The translations under genes and the position numbers were made by a program. A model generated the notes under the pieces. That model saw only the letters and a program-made list of their open reading frames with translations. It searched no databases and had not been told where the DNA came from. A DNA stretch of 64,000 bases. It comes from Providencia rettgeri. Its GTDB lineage: Bacteria > Pseudomonadota > Gammaproteobacteria > Enterobacterales > Enterobacteriaceae. The stretch covers positions 650,501-714,500 of the forward strand of contig UGTZ01000001.1 of assembly GCA_900455085.1 (NCBI GenBank). The letters are read 5' to 3'. Below are positions 43,872-53,824 of the stretch, one piece after another; position 1 is the stretch's first letter, and the number at the start of each line of letters is the position of its first letter.

Positions 43872-44063
43872 TGTCGTTTCTAGAATATATTAATCACATC
43901 AAAAATATATTATGTCAACTTAACAAAGTCATATAAATCTAGTAGTAGCATTAAATTTTACTGATTGTATTTAAAAATTATTGAGGGAATCGCTATCTGA
44001 TATCGAAAGCTTATTGGCTTATATATTATTTTTGTGTGTCTTACCTCAAATAGGAAACCTAAT

Positions 44064-45302
44064 ATGAAGATCTTTAAAGCCATAAGCCATCACGATCATG
44101 CTACAAAGCAAACGAACCCATCAATTTCACTGAGTGATATGGTAGATAACATTATCAGAAAAGATAGCTTCTATGAGGGATCTAGCCATCTGATAATAGA
44201 TAAAATAGTTAGTTTAAAGAATAGTAGTAATGCTGATGGAATGAAGGAAATAACAGAGGCATGGGGTAAAGTAAATAAGGCTAACGAAAAAGCGAAGTAT
44301 AAAATTAATAAGTATTTTAATAAAGGCATCGAAGCAAGTAAAAATTATTTTCTTTGTCCTCCTAAACAGTCACTTCCTACTAAAGAAATACAATCAGAGC
44401 AAAAAGAAGATGGTTTTGAAAAATCAATTGTTCGAAAATCACACAGTGACGATTTATCTAATAATTCAATGCCAATAAAGAGTAATTCTGAAAGTGATAG
44501 AATTATAGAAAAGATGGAACATTGCAACGGTGTGATTACAAAACAGAAGAATGAAGTAGTTAGTGAGGAAATAAAAAAAATTAAACTAAATCAGTTGGGC
44601 AAGAGTGAGGAGGAACCTAAGTCTCAAAAAATCCTTTCTCGCCATACGATAGAGGAAGCGATTAGAATTAAAGTGATTTTTAATGAGATCTCGAATAAGT
44701 CATTAAATTTGATTAAAGCTAAAATTAAGGAAAAATTTAATAAGTTGAAGTCAAGTGAAACCCCTGAACTCTTTGAGCGCGAAATGTTAAGTGCACAGGG
44801 AATACTAAAAGAATACGATAATGAATTGGTATGTAAGAAAATAAATGAAATTATTAATCAATATTTAGATGAACATGAATTATATATTAGAGAAAATAGA
44901 AGTCCAATAAACCGAATTTGGTGTGCTATAAATTCCGTGTTTGGATTACAAGATGTTACGCCACGTAAGCTCAATGAGTTTAAAATGGCAATTATAGATG
45001 GTTTGAAAATGGAGCCTGTTGAGAATATTGATAAATATAAATCAGACTTAAGGCGGAAAATATCAAATTATACTCATGAAAATATTGCTAAGCAGATTAA
45101 TGATTTCATAGACGTTTATTCAGTAGATAGAGTGAACGAATTGAAGGGAAATGAAAAATTCAGTGTTGTAAGTAAGACAGAGTTATTGGAACCTGAAAAA
45201 AATAGAGATCCGGAAGAGATAATGAAGGATATGAGTTTAAAAAAAATAATTTCACACGTATTCAATCGAATTATCAATAAAATAAGAAGAATATTTAGCT
45301 GA
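44064..45302 (+). CDS. Orphan Lys/Glu-rich helical protein, unknown function
   Basis: 412 residues from the ATG at 44064 (TAGGAAAC upstream); an ATG 30 bases earlier is poorer. No signal peptide or membrane span. Highly charged, rich in K, E, N, I and S, and probably mostly helical. Residues 100-190 are polar and likely disordered (many S, E, K). Two segments (about 217-275 and 306-360) may be diverged copies of one helical unit, each ending in a KINEIINQYL or KQINDFIDVY type helix. The C terminus is very basic (IINKIRRIFS). Base composition is clearly more AT-rich than its neighbours, which suggests transfer. No homologue recognised; a secreted or phage-related role is possible but unproven. 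Confidence 0.75.
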   Translation: MKIFKAISHHDHATKQTNPSISLSDMVDNIIRKDSFYEGSSHLIIDKIVSLKNSSNADGMKEITEAWGKVNKANEKAKYKINKYFNKGIEASKNYFLCPPKQSLPTKEIQSEQKEDGFEKSIVRKSHSDDLSNNSMPIKSNSESDRIIEKMEHCNGVITKQKNEVVSEEIKKIKLNQLGKSEEEPKSQKILSRHTIEEAIRIKVIFNEISNKSLNLIKAKIKEKFNKLKSSETPELFEREMLSAQGILKEYDNELVCKKINEIINQYLDEHELYIRENRSPINRIWCAINSVFGLQDVTPRKLNEFKMAIIDGLKMEPVENIDKYKSDLRRKISNYTHENIAKQINDFIDVYSVDRVNELKGNEKFSVVSKTELLEPEKNRDPEEIMKDMSLKKIISHVFNRIINKIRRIFS

Positions 45303-45345
45303 AATTAATCATGAATTTCATTTATGTCAATAGGGTGGAAAGTAG

Positions 45346-45380
45346 AAAGATGAGCCCAATGTATTTACGGGCTCATCTTT
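45346..45380. terminator. Bidirectional terminator, orphan gene / pqqL
   Basis: A 12-bp perfect stem AAAGATGAGCCC / GGGCTCATCTTT lies between the convergent orphan gene and pqqL. Confidence 0.9.
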
Positions 45381-45387
45381 ACTCATA

Positions 45388-48177
45388 TTAAGGCGTCATC
45401 ATAAACACTTTCGAATTTTGCCCTAAATACTGACGAGCCAAGCGGTTAATATCCTCAACCGTAAGTTGGCGAATAATATCTTGTTCTTGATTTAAACGCT
45501 GATATTGCCCATCATCTGCAGCAATCTGTGCCAAAGCTTCGGTCCAATAGCTTGAGCTATCCGTCACTTGTGAATTTTCAGTGAGCCAAATATTTTTTGC
45601 TTCAGTTAACTCTTTTTCACTCACACCTGTTTGACGAATTTGCCCAATCGTTTTTTGGGCGATTTGCGTCATTTCTTCAGCACGCTCAGGTGACGTGGTG
45701 AAATTCAAGCGAGAGAGGTAATAAGGTTGCGGTTTTTTCGCTAACATCTGTGAAAAACCTAATGCATAGATCCCGCTGGCTTTTTCACGTAATTCGCCGC
45801 GCAGACGTTGGCTCACAATGGTATCAATAAGTTGAATTGCTAAGCTATCTTGTTGGCTCCATACGGCGGGTGAGGCGAATTGAATGCTGACCATGCTTTT
45901 ATCACTGCTACTGATGGGATATGTTTTATTAAAGCTGGCCATTTTTGGCATGATCCCTTGGTCACGAGATACCAGTTTTTGGTTACTTTGCGGCAGTGAT
46001 GCAACCCATTGCTCTAACAGCGGTTTTAGCTCACGACTATTCATTGCACCTGTAATGACCAGTGTCATATCTGCTGTTGACGTGAGTAATTGGCGGTTGG
46101 CTTGCTGCAACTGTTGAGCAGTAAATTGTTGCCAGCTACCTTGTGGATTGATCACTAAAAATTCACCATGGGTATAGCTTTCTTTATTGATATTATCAAG
46201 GAATGTGCGCTCTACGGGAGTTTTGGATAAGTTTAAAGCAAAAGATTGTTTTTGTTGCTCTAACTTTTCACCACTAAATTGAGGCGCTGTTAGCTTCAAG
46301 TTGAGTAGTTGTAGAGCCGTTTCGAGGTTATCGACAGGGGTTTTTCCCCGAAAACCATGCGTGAGTAATTCACTGTATGGGCGAACGCTAATTTGGTTTT
46401 GTTTTGCCAGTAAAGCCAGATCACGAGCGCTGTAATTCCCATAACCGCTGCTTTCAGGAAGTTTCAATGCCCAATCGGTTAAACCTGCCGTTTGTTGTGT
46501 TTCTAACGAGCGGCCACCCGGTAATTGCAAGTTAAATTGAATGTCATCTTTCAGATTTTTATCTGTTTTAACAATTACCTGAATACCATTGCTTAATGTC
46601 CAACGCTCTGTTTTTTCAACTGGTAGCTTAGATTGCTCAACAATATCCCCTTTGGGAACTTGAGGTAGTTGTAGTTGAATTGCTTTGGAGCGCAGCGTAA
46701 ATGGCCCGGGTGTGCTTTGGCGTATTTTAAGCCATTGTTGATTAAATGTGGACTTATCCATTGTCGCGGCATCTGTATCCGGTCCAATTAATGCTAAACG
46801 CGGGGAGGCAGTTTGTAGGAATTTAGCGACATGTTGTTGTAAATCCTGCGGTTTGACAGACTTTATCAATTGGTAGCTGTTATCTAACTGCTGGCGCTTA
46901 TTCCACATCGGCATGTCGTATTCAAGTGCCGTAGTGAGTTGCCCCGCTAAATATTCATTGCTATAACGTTGTTCTGAAGCGGCTTGCCGGCTAAATTTTT
47001 TCAGCATGGCTTGCTTTGCAGAATCAAGTTCTTCTTGGGTAACCGGCTCAGTAGCAAGGCGTTGTAGCTCTGTAAATAAAATCTCAGTCGCACCTTGGTA
47101 ATCATTGCCTTTAGGGTGGATGATCATCAACTGTTGTAAGCGCTGGTTATCTAACATTGCTCCTTGTTCATTGATACTAATGGATGGCAAAACGCCGTTA
47201 TCCACCATGACGGAGAAACGCTGGTTTAAAATGGCTAACCAGAGGTTATCGAGTAAATCTTCGGACTGCCCTAAGCGCGTATTTAGCGGTGCGCTAACAT
47301 CCTTTTGTAAGGCAAATTGCACATAACGCGCCCCTTGCTCTTTATCAAACACGCCTTGCACTAACATATTGGTTGAGTGGGCAAATTGTTTCCATTGCGG
47401 GTTATCTTCTGCCACTTTTTCGGGTTTAGGGAGCGCAAATAAATTATCAACCTGATTGCGTACTGATGAACTATTGAAATCACCAATAATTAATAGTGAC
47501 ATTCGCTGAGGTTGATACCATGTTTGGTAATAGCTTTTCGCTTGCTCAATCGGGGCATTGCGTACCACATCTAATGAACCAATTGGGTTGCGATCGACGT
47601 ATCGGCTACCGTGGTAGCGTAATTTTTCTAAACTATCGTTGATGCGATAGCCTATCCCTTGGCGTAAGCGCCACTCTTCAACAATGACAGGACGCTCTTT
47701 TTCAAAGGCGTCTTGGTCAAATGTCATATTTGATGCCCAATCAGCCATCACTTGTAAGCCCGTGGCGACTTGTGCTGTCGTGGCTTCAGGGAGTGATAAT
47801 TTATATAGCGTGGAATTTAAACTGGTGATCGCATTAACATGGCTACCGAGTTTAAGCCCTTGGTGTTCAAGCTGTTTGAACCCCGTGGTTCCCGGAAAAT
47901 GTTTGGTGCCTTTAAACGCCATATGTTCAGTAAAGTGCGCTAGACCAAGTTGCTGTTCATTTTCTTGCAATGAACCGCTACTGACCAACAAACGCAGTTC
48001 AACTCCAGGTTGATTGCGTTGTAGAAGGTAAACTTGCAGTCCATTTTCGAGTTGATAGTGTTGCAGGTCACCGCGTACGGGCAACAGCGAGGTTGCATTT
48101 TGACTCACAGGTGTGCTGCCTGCGCAGCCACCGAGCAGAATGCTTACCAGTGTGGCGAAGGTAATTTTACGAAGCAT
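45388..48177 (-). CDS. pqqL: M16 zinc protease PqqL (FusC-like)
   Basis: 929 residues (E. coli PqqL 931). Two M16 halves in one chain. The active half has the inverted zinc motif HFTEH (81-85) and the downstream glutamate region EKERPVIVEEWRLR; the second half is inactive. A lipobox LLGGC places the lipid anchor at Cys18, so it should face the periplasm. In Pectobacterium the homologue FusC cuts imported ferredoxin to free its iron. In E. coli, pqqL lies with yddA and yddB, as here. Its start overlaps the yddA stop by 11 bases. Last gene of the fecI-fecR-receptor-yddA-pqqL run. Confidence 0.92.
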   Translation of the reverse strand: MLRKITFATLVSILLGGCAGSTPVSQNATSLLPVRGDLQHYQLENGLQVYLLQRNQPGVELRLLVSSGSLQENEQQLGLAHFTEHMAFKGTKHFPGTTGFKQLEHQGLKLGSHVNAITSLNSTLYKLSLPEATTAQVATGLQVMADWASNMTFDQDAFEKERPVIVEEWRLRQGIGYRINDSLEKLRYHGSRYVDRNPIGSLDVVRNAPIEQAKSYYQTWYQPQRMSLLIIGDFNSSSVRNQVDNLFALPKPEKVAEDNPQWKQFAHSTNMLVQGVFDKEQGARYVQFALQKDVSAPLNTRLGQSEDLLDNLWLAILNQRFSVMVDNGVLPSISINEQGAMLDNQRLQQLMIIHPKGNDYQGATEILFTELQRLATEPVTQEELDSAKQAMLKKFSRQAASEQRYSNEYLAGQLTTALEYDMPMWNKRQQLDNSYQLIKSVKPQDLQQHVAKFLQTASPRLALIGPDTDAATMDKSTFNQQWLKIRQSTPGPFTLRSKAIQLQLPQVPKGDIVEQSKLPVEKTERWTLSNGIQVIVKTDKNLKDDIQFNLQLPGGRSLETQQTAGLTDWALKLPESSGYGNYSARDLALLAKQNQISVRPYSELLTHGFRGKTPVDNLETALQLLNLKLTAPQFSGEKLEQQKQSFALNLSKTPVERTFLDNINKESYTHGEFLVINPQGSWQQFTAQQLQQANRQLLTSTADMTLVITGAMNSRELKPLLEQWVASLPQSNQKLVSRDQGIMPKMASFNKTYPISSSDKSMVSIQFASPAVWSQQDSLAIQLIDTIVSQRLRGELREKASGIYALGFSQMLAKKPQPYYLSRLNFTTSPERAEEMTQIAQKTIGQIRQTGVSEKELTEAKNIWLTENSQVTDSSSYWTEALAQIAADDGQYQRLNQEQDIIRQLTVEDINRLARQYLGQNSKVFMMTP

Positions 48178-49873
48178 ATTCAGGTGTTCCTGTATTTAAG
48201 GATTTTTCACTCGCAGGTTCAACGAGCAATATTTGTTGTTCCGCAAATTGAGCAACGAAGCTCTGATGGCTAACCAAAACAATGGCGCTGTCATGTAACT
48301 CAGCTTTCAATAGAGCGAGGAGCTCTAATGCGCTGTTTTCATCAAGGGCGGAGGTGGTCTCATCCAATAACAGTAGTTTTGGTCGGTTTAGCAATAAACG
48401 TGCAAACATAATGCGCTGCTGTTCCCCACCAGATAAACGGTTGCTCCAATCGGTTTCGAGTGCGAGTTGGTGATGCAGTTTTTCTAACCCGACTAACATC
48501 AAAGCATATTGAAAATCTTGCTGACTAAATTGGGATGTCGCTTTGGGATAAGCCAATAAGCTATCAAGCCGACTAATTGGTAAATAGAGGCGTTGTGGGA
48601 TCCACATAACTTTTTCTGTTCGGCTGATAGTGCCGTTGAAGAAAGGCCAATGCCCACTTAGCGTGCGTAATAAGGTGGATTTACCAACACCAGAACGGCC
48701 ACTAATCAAGGTTAATTCGCCTTGTTTGGCGGTTATATTCACGGAATTAATTAAGCAGCGGTTGTCTGCGGTAGAAACGGATAATTTAGCGATCAGAGGT
48801 GGCGATTTTTCGTCGATAGTAACCACTGCTTTGTTATCGTTTTCCAATAAAACCACAAAGTTGTATAAACGGGAGACTGTGGCTTGCCATGCGGCGATTT
48901 CTTTATAGGCAAAAATAAACCAGCCGAGTGAAGTGGCAACACTGGTAAAGGCTTGGCGCAATTGCATTAAGCCACCCAACATGATTTCACCCGCAAGGAA
49001 TTTAGGTAATGCGAGTAATACAGGCGCTAAGGCGGTAACTTGTTGGTAACCCACTGTGTAGAAAGAGAGGTTCCGCTCACAACGGATCAAGCGGTTCCAG
49101 TTGCTAATAATTTCACCAAAGCGCCCCATCAGTTCTTTTCTATCTTGAGTTTCACCACGCTGCCCTGCGATGGCATCACCGTGTTGGCGGCAATTAATTA
49201 ATGAGCTACGGTAATCCGCTTCGCGGCGTTGTTTATCCATATGCAAACGGCGAAGTGGGAAACCAATCCATTGGGTAAGTGCAATACCAATGAGGGTATA
49301 AATAATACAAGCCCAGAACATATACCCAGGAATGGTCCAGTCGCTATCGGCAAAATTAAACGACAGGCTACCGGAAAGTGTCCAAAGGATGGTCGCAAAT
49401 GAAATCAGAGTTAACATTGAGTGGAGGAATGTCACCACTAAATTTAATGTCGATTCAATCAGTAAACGAATATCTTCGGCAATACGTTGGTCTGGGTTAT
49501 CTGGCTCTTGTGATGTCAGCCTTAATAGGTAATGTTTGCTATTTGGCGATAACCAACGGCTAAGTATTTGCTCCGTCATGCCTTTACGCCAGCGGATAAT
49601 CAGCATTTGTTTTAGGTAATTACCCATAACAACGACAAAAATTAGCCCGCTGACTAAAATCACAAAGTATTGCAATAAGCCATACAGCGCTTGGCCGTCG
49701 AGTTTTTGTAGGGCGTTATAAAAATCCCCATTCCACATGTTCATTTTGACGTTGAACCAAACTGAGGACAACGTGAGCCCGAGTGAGGCAAACAGCAGTA
49801 TCCAGCACAAAAGGGCAGCACGCTGCCCCCAAAAAGGTTTTACTAAATAGAAAAATTGTTTCAGTGTCTTCAT
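48167..49873 (-). CDS. yddA: ABC transporter YddA (SbmA/BacA-like, fused ATPase)
   Basis: 568 residues. N-terminal membrane domain (about 1-330) of the SbmA/BacA type with about six spans, then an ATPase domain: Walker A SGRSGVGKSTLL, signature LSGGEQQR, Walker B LLLLDETTSALDE. E. coli YddA (561) and the Fus cluster's FusD are the same type. Likely exports or imports a peptide across the inner membrane, perhaps fragments left by PqqL. Sits between receptor and protease genes on one transcript. Confidence 0.9.
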   Translation of the reverse strand: MKTLKQFFYLVKPFWGQRAALLCWILLFASLGLTLSSVWFNVKMNMWNGDFYNALQKLDGQALYGLLQYFVILVSGLIFVVVMGNYLKQMLIIRWRKGMTEQILSRWLSPNSKHYLLRLTSQEPDNPDQRIAEDIRLLIESTLNLVVTFLHSMLTLISFATILWTLSGSLSFNFADSDWTIPGYMFWACIIYTLIGIALTQWIGFPLRRLHMDKQRREADYRSSLINCRQHGDAIAGQRGETQDRKELMGRFGEIISNWNRLIRCERNLSFYTVGYQQVTALAPVLLALPKFLAGEIMLGGLMQLRQAFTSVATSLGWFIFAYKEIAAWQATVSRLYNFVVLLENDNKAVVTIDEKSPPLIAKLSVSTADNRCLINSVNITAKQGELTLISGRSGVGKSTLLRTLSGHWPFFNGTISRTEKVMWIPQRLYLPISRLDSLLAYPKATSQFSQQDFQYALMLVGLEKLHHQLALETDWSNRLSGGEQQRIMFARLLLNRPKLLLLDETTSALDENSALELLALLKAELHDSAIVLVSHQSFVAQFAEQQILLVEPASEKSLNTGTPEYAS

Positions 49874-49942
49874 GACGTTTTGTTCATTTGTTGTTTTATT
49901 TTAATGGCTTATATTTTTTAAATTGCTCACATTGCTGGTGGA

Positions 49943-52720
49943 TTACAGGTCGTAATTGACTTGTAACCAGAACTGACGGCCCGGGTCGTAGGATTTCAAT
50001 ACTCGGTCTTCAAAGACAAAGCGGTCAGCAACATTTTTATTGTTAAGGATATTGTTCACTTCGACTGAGAAGCCAAAACCGTGAGCGAATTCAGGTTTCC
50101 AGCCAAGACGGGTATCCCACGTATATTTACTGGAGAAATGCTGCTTGGTGTACTTACGAACTTGTCCATATTCAGGGTCGACTGCGTAGGCGTTATCGTA
50201 GCGAACTGCTTGGTCACGAGCACCCCACCATTGCAGGCGGTTGTACCAAGTTAGGTCATAATCATCCCAAACACTGGTCAGTTCTAAGTTAAATTTGAAC
50301 GGAGAGTTAAAGCTGGTTGAAGGCAATTTTGATGCATCAATAATTTTGCCGTCATACCAAACTTTGTTTAGATTGACTTTATTGGCTGGGTCAAATGAGT
50401 TATAACCTGAATCTTTCGGGGTATTACTTTCACTTTGCTGCCATGTAAGTGATGCTGTCATTACATGGGAAGCATCTGCCCACTCCCAAGGTTGGCTGTT
50501 ATTAACTGAAAGGGTTACGGTGTCGTGTGAGCTACGGCCGCCATTGTCGTACATCCGAATGCTACGTTTATCGGCATCACGAGTGTCATATTTGGTACGA
50601 GTTCTGACTTCGTCATACCCTTCACGGTGTACGTATTGTAGACGCCATGTGGTTGAAAGGATTTCTTGTTGCAGAGCAACAGTAAGCTCATCATTATATG
50701 GCGTTTTTAGTGAATCGATCCCTTCGTAATCTTTTTGATTATCCCAATTGTTATTCTCTAATATTAGGGAGCAAGGATCCCATTCACTACCATTACAATT
50801 TTGCATTCCGCCATTTTGCGCACCGTACAGTGCATAAGTCAGCATGGAGCGGCCATAGTAGCGGTTCGCACCTGCTATAATTTGCGTTTTACCATTACCG
50901 AATACATCATAGTTACCGGATAAACGTGGTGCGATATTAGTGCGGTTTACAAAATCATCACGATCAAGACGAATACCTGGTCGTAGCGTTAAATTGCCAT
51001 ACTGGATGTTATCATCCAAGAAAATTGCATAGTTAGTGTAGTCTGCGGAATATGACCCTTTTTTAAATCGATTAATATTTGTCAGACTACCATTATAATC
51101 ATCTTTGATTAGATTACCTGAATAGGTGTAGCGGAGATAATCATGATCACGGACATACGTCCCTTTGGTATAGTTTATTTCGGCCCCTAACGTTGGTTGA
51201 TGAGTTATCCCTAAGCTATCTTCGAGAGAATTAAATCTCATCACTGTTTTTAGACCATGACTTTTCTGTTTCGATTCTAAATCACCAAGGCCACCACTAT
51301 TACGTTCTGTCACGCCGAGGTAATTCCAATCCTCATCAAACTCAATCGCTCTAACGGTTAGTGAGTATTTTTGGTCGTTGCTACGGTTATCTTTTAAGTC
51401 TTGAGTATTAGCAGTGATTTCAAATTGGCCTAAATCCAGCTGATGTTTAAATACAGCGGTAAAACCTAATCCATCATGGGTTGAATCATAACCCGAGTTG
51501 CTGACGGACGAAGAAAATAAGCGGCTATCGTAAGAGGCGTAGTTAGCAGATAAATCTAATGAACTTTTATCCGATAAATCCAGTGAATATTTTAAAAAGT
51601 AATTATCTGAGGTACGGCGCTGATTTTTTTTACCTGAATCAGAAAAAATAGGTTCGATTTGGTTGTTTTCCAGTACAAATGCTTCGCCACCCGTCACTGT
51701 CATCGGGATAGTCGAGCTACGACGTGAGGCCGAGAATACGAGCCCTGAATTTTCACTCACCCCTAATTCAAACCAGCCACCAAAGTCATTTTTATCGTAG
51801 CGGTTTTGAAAGCGAGCAGGGTTGGCGGTATCATTTTTAGTAGTATCAATACCTTGTGTGGAGTCATGAAACAAGTTGTTCCAACCGGAGCGAGTTAAGC
51901 GGTAATAGGCATGGGCGCTATTTTCCCCTTGCCAGCGACGGCTATTGACTTCAACGGTTCCCCCTGTAAACCCACCAAATTCGACAGGAATGTTATTGTC
52001 ATACACTGTCATGCTGTCGATCAGACGGCTATCGATGTAGATCCCTTGGTCGCTACTGCTCAGACGGGTCGCTGTTTCACCGAGACCACTGTCTGCGGGG
52101 TCAAAATCATTATTAAAACTAACACCATCAAGGCGATAAGCATTTTGATAGCTGCTTGAGCCGTGGATTGAGATGCGGGAAGGCTTGATTTCTCCTTGGT
52201 TCATCGAGTTGCTGTCATTGTTAGCAAATTGGACAGCAGGGTTAGTTTTCATCAAGTCGGTGATATTGCCATCACCGGTATTTTTCTGGCTAATCTCTTC
52301 AGACGTCACATATTGCGGTGCTGACATAACATCTGTTGCGGGGTGATTCTGAACAACGCCAGAGACTTGAGTTTCCGGTAATACCAATGTGCCTTGGCTT
52401 AAATTTTGCTGACGAATAACGAAAACACCATTTTCATTGACTAACTCTAAGCCGCTACCGATGAGTATTTTTTGTAATGCGGTTTGTGCGGAGTAGTTAC
52501 CAGACAAGGCAGGTGCTCGTAAGCCATTTAACTGACCTTTATCATAAATCAATTGAATTTGACCTTGGCGGCTAATTTCAGCCACTGAGGCAGCCAGTGA
52601 TTGTTCTGGTAGTGAAAATGCGAGTTCTTGTGCTGATGCAGACTGACAAACAATGGCGCTACTCACCGCAATAGCAAGGGCGAGCGGCCTTAATCGGCTT
52701 TGAGTAAACTGAATAGACAT
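49943..52720 (-). CDS. TonB-dependent outer-membrane receptor, YddB/FusA-like, with signalling domain
   Basis: 925 residues. Signal peptide ends near SASA-QE. Residues about 31-105 form an STN (secretin/TonB short N-terminal) domain, which in FecA-type receptors contacts an anti-sigma factor. A plug domain follows (about 120-250): GNITDLMKTNPAVQFANNDS and KPSRISIHGSSSYQNAYRLD match E. coli YddB closely. A 22-strand barrel ends in FWLQVNYDL, with the C-terminal aromatic pattern typical of barrel assembly. E. coli YddB (790) lacks the STN domain. Ligand likely an iron protein (ferredoxin-like) by analogy with FusA; not shown. Lies 117 bases after fecR. Confidence 0.9.
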   Translation of the reverse strand: MSIQFTQSRLRPLALAIAVSSAIVCQSASAQELAFSLPEQSLAASVAEISRQGQIQLIYDKGQLNGLRAPALSGNYSAQTALQKILIGSGLELVNENGVFVIRQQNLSQGTLVLPETQVSGVVQNHPATDVMSAPQYVTSEEISQKNTGDGNITDLMKTNPAVQFANNDSNSMNQGEIKPSRISIHGSSSYQNAYRLDGVSFNNDFDPADSGLGETATRLSSSDQGIYIDSRLIDSMTVYDNNIPVEFGGFTGGTVEVNSRRWQGENSAHAYYRLTRSGWNNLFHDSTQGIDTTKNDTANPARFQNRYDKNDFGGWFELGVSENSGLVFSASRRSSTIPMTVTGGEAFVLENNQIEPIFSDSGKKNQRRTSDNYFLKYSLDLSDKSSLDLSANYASYDSRLFSSSVSNSGYDSTHDGLGFTAVFKHQLDLGQFEITANTQDLKDNRSNDQKYSLTVRAIEFDEDWNYLGVTERNSGGLGDLESKQKSHGLKTVMRFNSLEDSLGITHQPTLGAEINYTKGTYVRDHDYLRYTYSGNLIKDDYNGSLTNINRFKKGSYSADYTNYAIFLDDNIQYGNLTLRPGIRLDRDDFVNRTNIAPRLSGNYDVFGNGKTQIIAGANRYYGRSMLTYALYGAQNGGMQNCNGSEWDPCSLILENNNWDNQKDYEGIDSLKTPYNDELTVALQQEILSTTWRLQYVHREGYDEVRTRTKYDTRDADKRSIRMYDNGGRSSHDTVTLSVNNSQPWEWADASHVMTASLTWQQSESNTPKDSGYNSFDPANKVNLNKVWYDGKIIDASKLPSTSFNSPFKFNLELTSVWDDYDLTWYNRLQWWGARDQAVRYDNAYAVDPEYGQVRKYTKQHFSSKYTWDTRLGWKPEFAHGFGFSVEVNNILNNKNVADRFVFEDRVLKSYDPGRQFWLQVNYDL

Positions 52721-52837
52721 GGTTATCCCTTATTCTTAAGCTGCACTAAAAGTGTGCGAAAATAGGTCAGCAAAATGATGACTAGTTAAGAAGAGGGTGA
52801 AATGAGAATTATCCTCACCTGCAAATGAAAATATTTT

Positions 52838-53824
52838 TTATTTATTTTTTTTATTTTGAATAATCAATACGTTATTTTTATCTCGATAGACGACTTGTAC
52901 CGGAAGTAATGAAGGAAGAGCTTGAAAAAACTGTTCTGGCTGATGGGTATTGATGCGACCTGAGATTTTACTCTTCGCTAATTGAGCGGGAGAAAGCTCG
53001 ATATTTATCGATGAATAGTTTTTAAGTTCGTCGAGGACTTCTGAAAGTGGTTTATCAACAAAAACAAATTCACCAAAACGCCAACGAGCCACATCTAGCG
53101 GGTTGATGTGTTGGCGAGCGATTGGGCTATTCGGCGATTGACTGACTGCTCTGTCACCGGCAAGTAGGAAAACGGGTTGTTTGCTTGCGGCATCTTCAAA
53201 GCTGACAATGCCTTGGCTGACATTCACAGCAACTTGCTGAGCCACTTTGTTGACTTCAAATTCGGTTCCTACTACTTGAATACGCCGGTTATCAGCTTGA
53301 ACAATAAAAGGCCGATAAGGGTTGGATTTGACTTTAAAGTAAACATTTCCCTGTTCTAGGTACAGGTTACGAACTGGAGTTTCATAGGCAACATGAATAC
53401 GGGTATTGTGGTTAAGAAACAGCTGGGAACCATCGGGTAATGTGACTTCTTTAGGCGTATCCGTTGCTACTAAGGTCATATTATTGAGTAACATCGCAGG
53501 CAAGTGGCTGTAGGGCAAAAACAAAATAGCTGCAATAAAAAATGCCGCTAAAGTGTTGCCCAAAGGGCGCCATAAGCGAAAAAAAGGGCGTTTTTCCTTC
53601 GGAAGTATTGTGCTAGCAGGGCGCGGCATATCATCAAAATCGCGCCATAGCTCAGCAATGGCATCATACGCTTTTGCATGTTCAGGTGATGCTGCAACCC
53701 ATTGTTTGAATTGCTCAGTTTCAAGAGCACTAATGCGTTGGCTATGCATGCGGGTAAACCACAGCGCGGCTTCTTCTTCAATGCGGCTTTCATCATCTGA
53801 TGTTTGCAAAGAGTCGTGTGTCAT
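52838..53824 (-). CDS. FecR-type anti-sigma regulator
   Basis: 328 residues. N-terminal DUF4880 cytosolic domain (about 10-65, with AALWFTRMHS and WVAASPEHAKAYDAI). One membrane span near 110-125 (LAAFFIAAILFLPY). Then the periplasmic FecR domain (about 140-300), which would dock with the STN domain of the receptor. It should hold or activate the sigma factor encoded just before it. Its ATG overlaps the sigma stop codon by one base (TAATG), a sign of coupling. Confidence 0.9.
   Translation of the reverse strand: MTHDSLQTSDDESRIEEEAALWFTRMHSQRISALETEQFKQWVAASPEHAKAYDAIAELWRDFDDMPRPASTILPKEKRPFFRLWRPLGNTLAAFFIAAILFLPYSHLPAMLLNNMTLVATDTPKEVTLPDGSQLFLNHNTRIHVAYETPVRNLYLEQGNVYFKVKSNPYRPFIVQADNRRIQVVGTEFEVNKVAQQVAVNVSQGIVSFEDAASKQPVFLLAGDRAVSQSPNSPIARQHINPLDVARWRFGEFVFVDKPLSEVLDELKNYSSINIELSPAQLAKSKISGRINTHQPEQFFQALPSLLPVQVVYRDKNNVLIIQNKKNK

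Noticed and set aside
47684..48013. Plus-strand frame within pqqL
   Set aside because: Opposite a well-supported protease gene with intact motifs; no homology seen.
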